Shown here piece by piece: positions 60,815-64,000 of a stretch of 64,000 bases of DNA. This stretch comes from Saururus chinensis (taxonomy: Eukaryota > Streptophyta > Magnoliopsida > Piperales > Saururaceae): assembly GCA_035235625.1 (NCBI GenBank), contig CP141148.1, positions 18,725,057-18,789,056 on the forward strand, read 5' to 3'. Each line of letters opens with the position of its first letter. Within the stretch, counting starts at the first letter, position 1. The notes under the pieces were generated by a model. That model was not told the origin of the DNA, did not search any database, and saw only the letters and a list, made by a program, of their open reading frames with translations. Position numbers and translations under genes: made by a program.

Positions 60815-61527
60815 TGTAACACCCTGACCCGGAAAACCTGACCCGGACCAGGGTTATTCGGAAGACAAAAATTGGAGTATATAAAATAAATAGAAAATTT
60901 TAAAACCAACTGACTAGGAGCAACAGACTTTGAGTGCAAGAGTCATAACATTCTTCCACACACTATGGAGCTTTAAAATTTTGTTGTGCATAGATTAAAA
61001 CAAACCTAATTTTATAACTAATTTGGATCTTGCCAACATTATTTTATCATTGGTTGCCTATGTATATATTAGATACCTCTTTGACGTTATTCCAATACGA
61101 TCGGATCCAAACATAGTTCTGCCTAACGATTAATACATACATCAAACATCACAAAATCATATACGATAAAATACATATATCCTTATATCCGAATAATTCA
61201 TTCAGAGTTAGACGGAAATATCATAAAACATCGGAGTTGAATGGAAGTTAATAAATTAGTGAAATACACATCTCACATAGGTGAGTAGAACAATAACAAA
61301 ATTACACATCCCACTTTATCATAGAGCGGAGTAGAACACACAATAGAGCATGTTGGATCATATCAGATCCTATCATTTCGTATTAGATTTCATCTAACCA
61401 TACCTATCATATCAGATGAGATCAGAGTATGTCATATCACAATAGAGCATTTTAGAGTAATTCGGATCACAATAGAATATATCAAAGTAGATCAAATAGG
61501 AACATATCAGCATATATAAGATAATAG

Positions 61528-61561
<34 letters not shown>

Positions 61562-62166
61562 TAATTAGTATACTACTAATTAAGATGTGTAGGCATATAA
61601 ATCATATTAAATTATAAGGTCAGAAAAATGTACTCCCCTGTAGTTCTGGAAGTGACGACGTTCAGAGTTGCTCGTTTCCTTAGGGTGTCCTCCCTTTTAG
61701 GTTTGGAGACGGCAGGCAGAACCTCCTCTAACTCCAGAATACTTTTCTCTTTCCATGCCTGTATGCTACAGACATAACCTCCCCTTTACCCGGAACACTT
61801 TTCCCACAACACGCCCGTAGGCAACGAATAAAACCTCCCCTTACCCAAGAAACACTTTTCTATTTCCATGCCCATAGGTGGTGGACAGAACTTCCCCTTG
61901 TCCGGAGACACTTTACTCTTCAAGCGTCCATAGGCAGCAGACAGAAACTCTCCTTACTCGGAGACACTTTACCCTTCCCACGCCCGTAGGCGGCAGGCAA
62001 AACCTCCCCTTCCACGGAGAAGCTTTACCCTTCCTACGCCCGCACGTGGCGAACAAAACTTCTCCTTACCCAAAAACACTTTACCCTTCCCACACCGATA
62101 GGTGACAGACAAAGCCTCCCCTTACCCAGAGACACTTTACCCTTCACATGCCCGTAGGCGGCAGAT
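60815..62166 (-). repeat. LTR A second copy, second block (reverse orientation)
   Basis: Reverse complement of 49139-50485: minisatellite units, (AT)n, the TATGATCT-rich stretch, and the end GGGTCAGGGTGTTACA at 60815. Its outer edge at 62167-62171 is AGAAC, the inverse of the GTTCT seen at 52399-52403. Opposite orientation to the first block of the same LTR copy. Confidence 0.85.
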
Positions 62167-62171
62167 AGAAC

Positions 62172-62940
62172 TATAAGGTCCCTGATTTTTCTACGATTTT
62201 TTGTGATTTTCTTGCTATTTTTCTAGTCATTTTTGGCGGGAAAATGTGACGCTATGGCATATTCGTATTTGTATATTTCCCCCCCGTATTTATACCCATA
62301 GAGTTGGGTGTAGCTTAGTCGCGGGCTGTGAGGCTCGCTGCGCGCTTACGGCCTAAATTTTGGAGCTACAACGCATAATTGGTGGGTGAACACGTGTTAG
62401 GGATGTAGATATAAAAATTAAAAAGATTAACTATATATATATATATATATATATATGTTTTCACCCATCAGATTCCAGAACCGGCATTCAGAAGAAAAAA
62501 AATCGCGTCCAGTAACATTTTGTGAGCACTTGAGCTTGATTCCAGCCGCTCCATTCTCCCTCCTCTGTCGTCGGATTCCGTCGATTCTTGTTAGGATCCG
62601 CTTTGCCTCACTGCCACAAGTCCATAGATACCGGCTATGACTGCCACCACGACCTCTTCGCTCCTCCACGAGGTACCAAACTTTTCTTTGGGTTTTTCTC
62701 TCCTTCAATCCCATTTTTGAGTTATGGGGGTGCGATTTTGACATCATTTGCAGCCGCCCTCAACTAGACTTATGTTTGGTTAGCTGCTAGGAACCCATAG
62801 GCGCTGGCGGCACTTTGGTCGGGTTTTTATTCACATTCTCCATCTCACTGTTTGTGGCATTATTTTGACGCCGGAGGGTTTCCGGTTGTCGTCCAGCCAC
62901 CAGTAGGACTCCGTCCAGCCTACCTCAACCCGGTGTCGGT
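62172..62940 (+). repeat. Long gypsy LTR X, smaller block
   Basis: Begins TATAAGGTCCCTGATTTTTC (TGTAAGGTCCC-like start of Tekay/Del LTRs), directly after AGAAC. It holds an (AT)n tract at 62432-62456, a promoter-like stretch and a CT-rich leader ending near CACGAGGTACC (62672), which parallels the leader-like spot of the larger X block. Together the X blocks give an LTR of roughly 4.7 kb. Confidence 0.7.
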
Positions 62941-62949
62941 AGGGGTGGT

Positions 62950-63965
62950 TATGTGGCTGCTTGTGATGTTTATCAGAGGGCTAAAGCAACCACGACCTCG
63001 CCTGCCAGGTTGTTGCAACCCTTGCCTATCCTGGATAAGGTTTGGGAGGACATTTCGATGGACTTCATGGAGGCTTTGCCTGTGGTGCAGGGTAAGTCTG
63101 TCATCATGGTTGTCGTGGATAGGTTGTCTAAGTATGCACATTTCTGCGCTTTGGGCCATCCCTTCACCACTAAGACTGTTGCTGAGCTCTTTATTCGCGA
63201 GGTGGCTTGACTTCACGGTATGCCACGTATGATTGTTTCTGACTGGGATCAGATCTTTCTCTTGCAGTTCTGGCAGGAGTTTTTCACTCTACAGGGGTCC
63301 TCTCTCCATATGAGCACTGCTTATCACCCCCAGATGGATGGACAGATGGAGGTGGTTAACCGTTGCCTGGAGCAGTATCTTTGATGCATTACTATGACGC
63401 AGTCCCGCCGGTGGCTTCAGCTCCTTCCAAGGGTTGAGTGGTCCTATAATATAGCCTATCATATGTGCGCCAGGTTCACTCCATTTGAGGTGTTCTATGG
63501 ACGGCCACCGCCGACCATCTTATCCTATGTGCCCCACCATTCGTCTGTCGTAGAGGTGGATTATATGTTGCAGACGCGCGATGAGGTCTTATGCCAGCTT
63601 AGGGAGAACTTATTGGCTGCCCAGAACAAGATGAAGCAGATTTATGATCATCGCCATACTGATTGTGAGTATGCTATGGGTGATTTGGTCTATGGTCGGT
63701 CCTACTTCATCACCAGTCCTCCTTGTTTCAGCCTGAGAACTTCAAGCTTGCTCCCCATTTCCATGGTCCGTATGTTATTGAGGAGCGTGTTGGTCCTATG
63801 GCCTACAGCCTGACTCCTTGGTTTATCTTGTATTTCATGTGTCCCGTTTACAACATTTTGTGGGTGATAAATCATTGGCGGTGGGCGATTCTCCTCCTCC
63901 CCTAATGGGACTTGCTTCACCAACTAACCCTGTCCCTGCTTTAGTGCTTGAGAAGCGTCGGGTTC
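62950..63965 (+). mobile_element. Ty3/gypsy integrase block (Reina-like), fossil
   Basis: Forward-strand coding remnants of a gypsy integrase: [13 protein letters not shown] (end of the zinc-binding domain), [20 protein letters not shown] and [12 protein letters not shown] (catalytic core), then YNIAYHMCARFTPFEVFYGR PPP and a C-terminal part reaching LVLEKRRVHRSSRI. The block is broken. Wording fits the same lineage as the reverse-oriented pol block at 56.3-59.8 kb. It faces the other way from that block and I treat the two as separate fossil pieces. Confidence 0.82.
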
Positions 63966-64000
63966 ATCGCTCCAGTCGTATTATTACTAAGGTCTTGATT

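Overview
This is a stretch of a large, repeat-rich flowering-plant nuclear genome. The evidence is a plant CC-NB-LRR resistance gene, broken pieces of plant or eukaryotic genes with intron-exon structure (exportin-1/XPO1, DUF1336/EDR2-like, PHT4;6-type anion transporter, pyruvate phosphate dikinase/PPDK), and plant transposon families (hAT, CACTA, MULEs with plant mobile domain and FAR1 modules, Ty3/gypsy LTR elements). The species cannot be named from sequence alone. I found no tRNA, rRNA, CRISPR array or bacterial-type operon. Only one gene looks whole.

Layout. 0-6 kb: AT-rich DNA with a CACTA-like subterminal repeat array, a duplicated AT-rich unit and a weak reverse-strand exon candidate. 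6.1-10.4 kb: an old gypsy element with LTRs, gag and protease. 10.4-12.7 kb: an LTR fragment and two tandem duplications. 13.2-27.0 kb: the 3' end of a DUF1336 (EDR2-like) gene plus a plant-mobile-domain fragment, present as two arms of a large diverged inverted duplication. A 3.5-kb solo LTR with a 5-bp target duplication and a related LTR fragment lie between the arms. 29.5-32.95 kb: an intact single-exon CC-NB-LRR gene. 33.4-34.6 kb: the last exons of an XPO1 gene with introns retained, a truncated genomic copy. 35.05-37.1 kb: a non-autonomous hAT element with inverted ends and a near-perfect 8-bp target duplication.

38.8-42.0 kb: a cluster of same-strand host-gene fragments (PHT4;6 C-terminus, two PPDK exons, a first exon resembling a plant NYN/limkain-like protein), which looks like gene capture by a Helitron or Pack-type transposon. 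42.1-47.3 kb: MULE-derived DNA, namely a plant-mobile-domain element with long terminal inverted repeats, a FAR1-type DNA-binding domain and a degraded MURA transposase. 48.36-64 kb: a nest of LTR fossils, made of a large non-coding element with minisatellite-bearing LTRs, a long solo LTR inserted into one of those LTRs, and Reina-like gypsy blocks facing opposite ways. The orientation of the pieces implies that a later inversion shuffled this block.

Functionally the window holds one candidate immune receptor in a sea of mobile DNA. The other host-gene pieces are best read as duplicated or captured relics. The points of interest are structural: the inverted duplication, the gene-fragment cluster, the shared palindromic modules of the MULE ends, and the split target duplication that records insertion followed by inversion.
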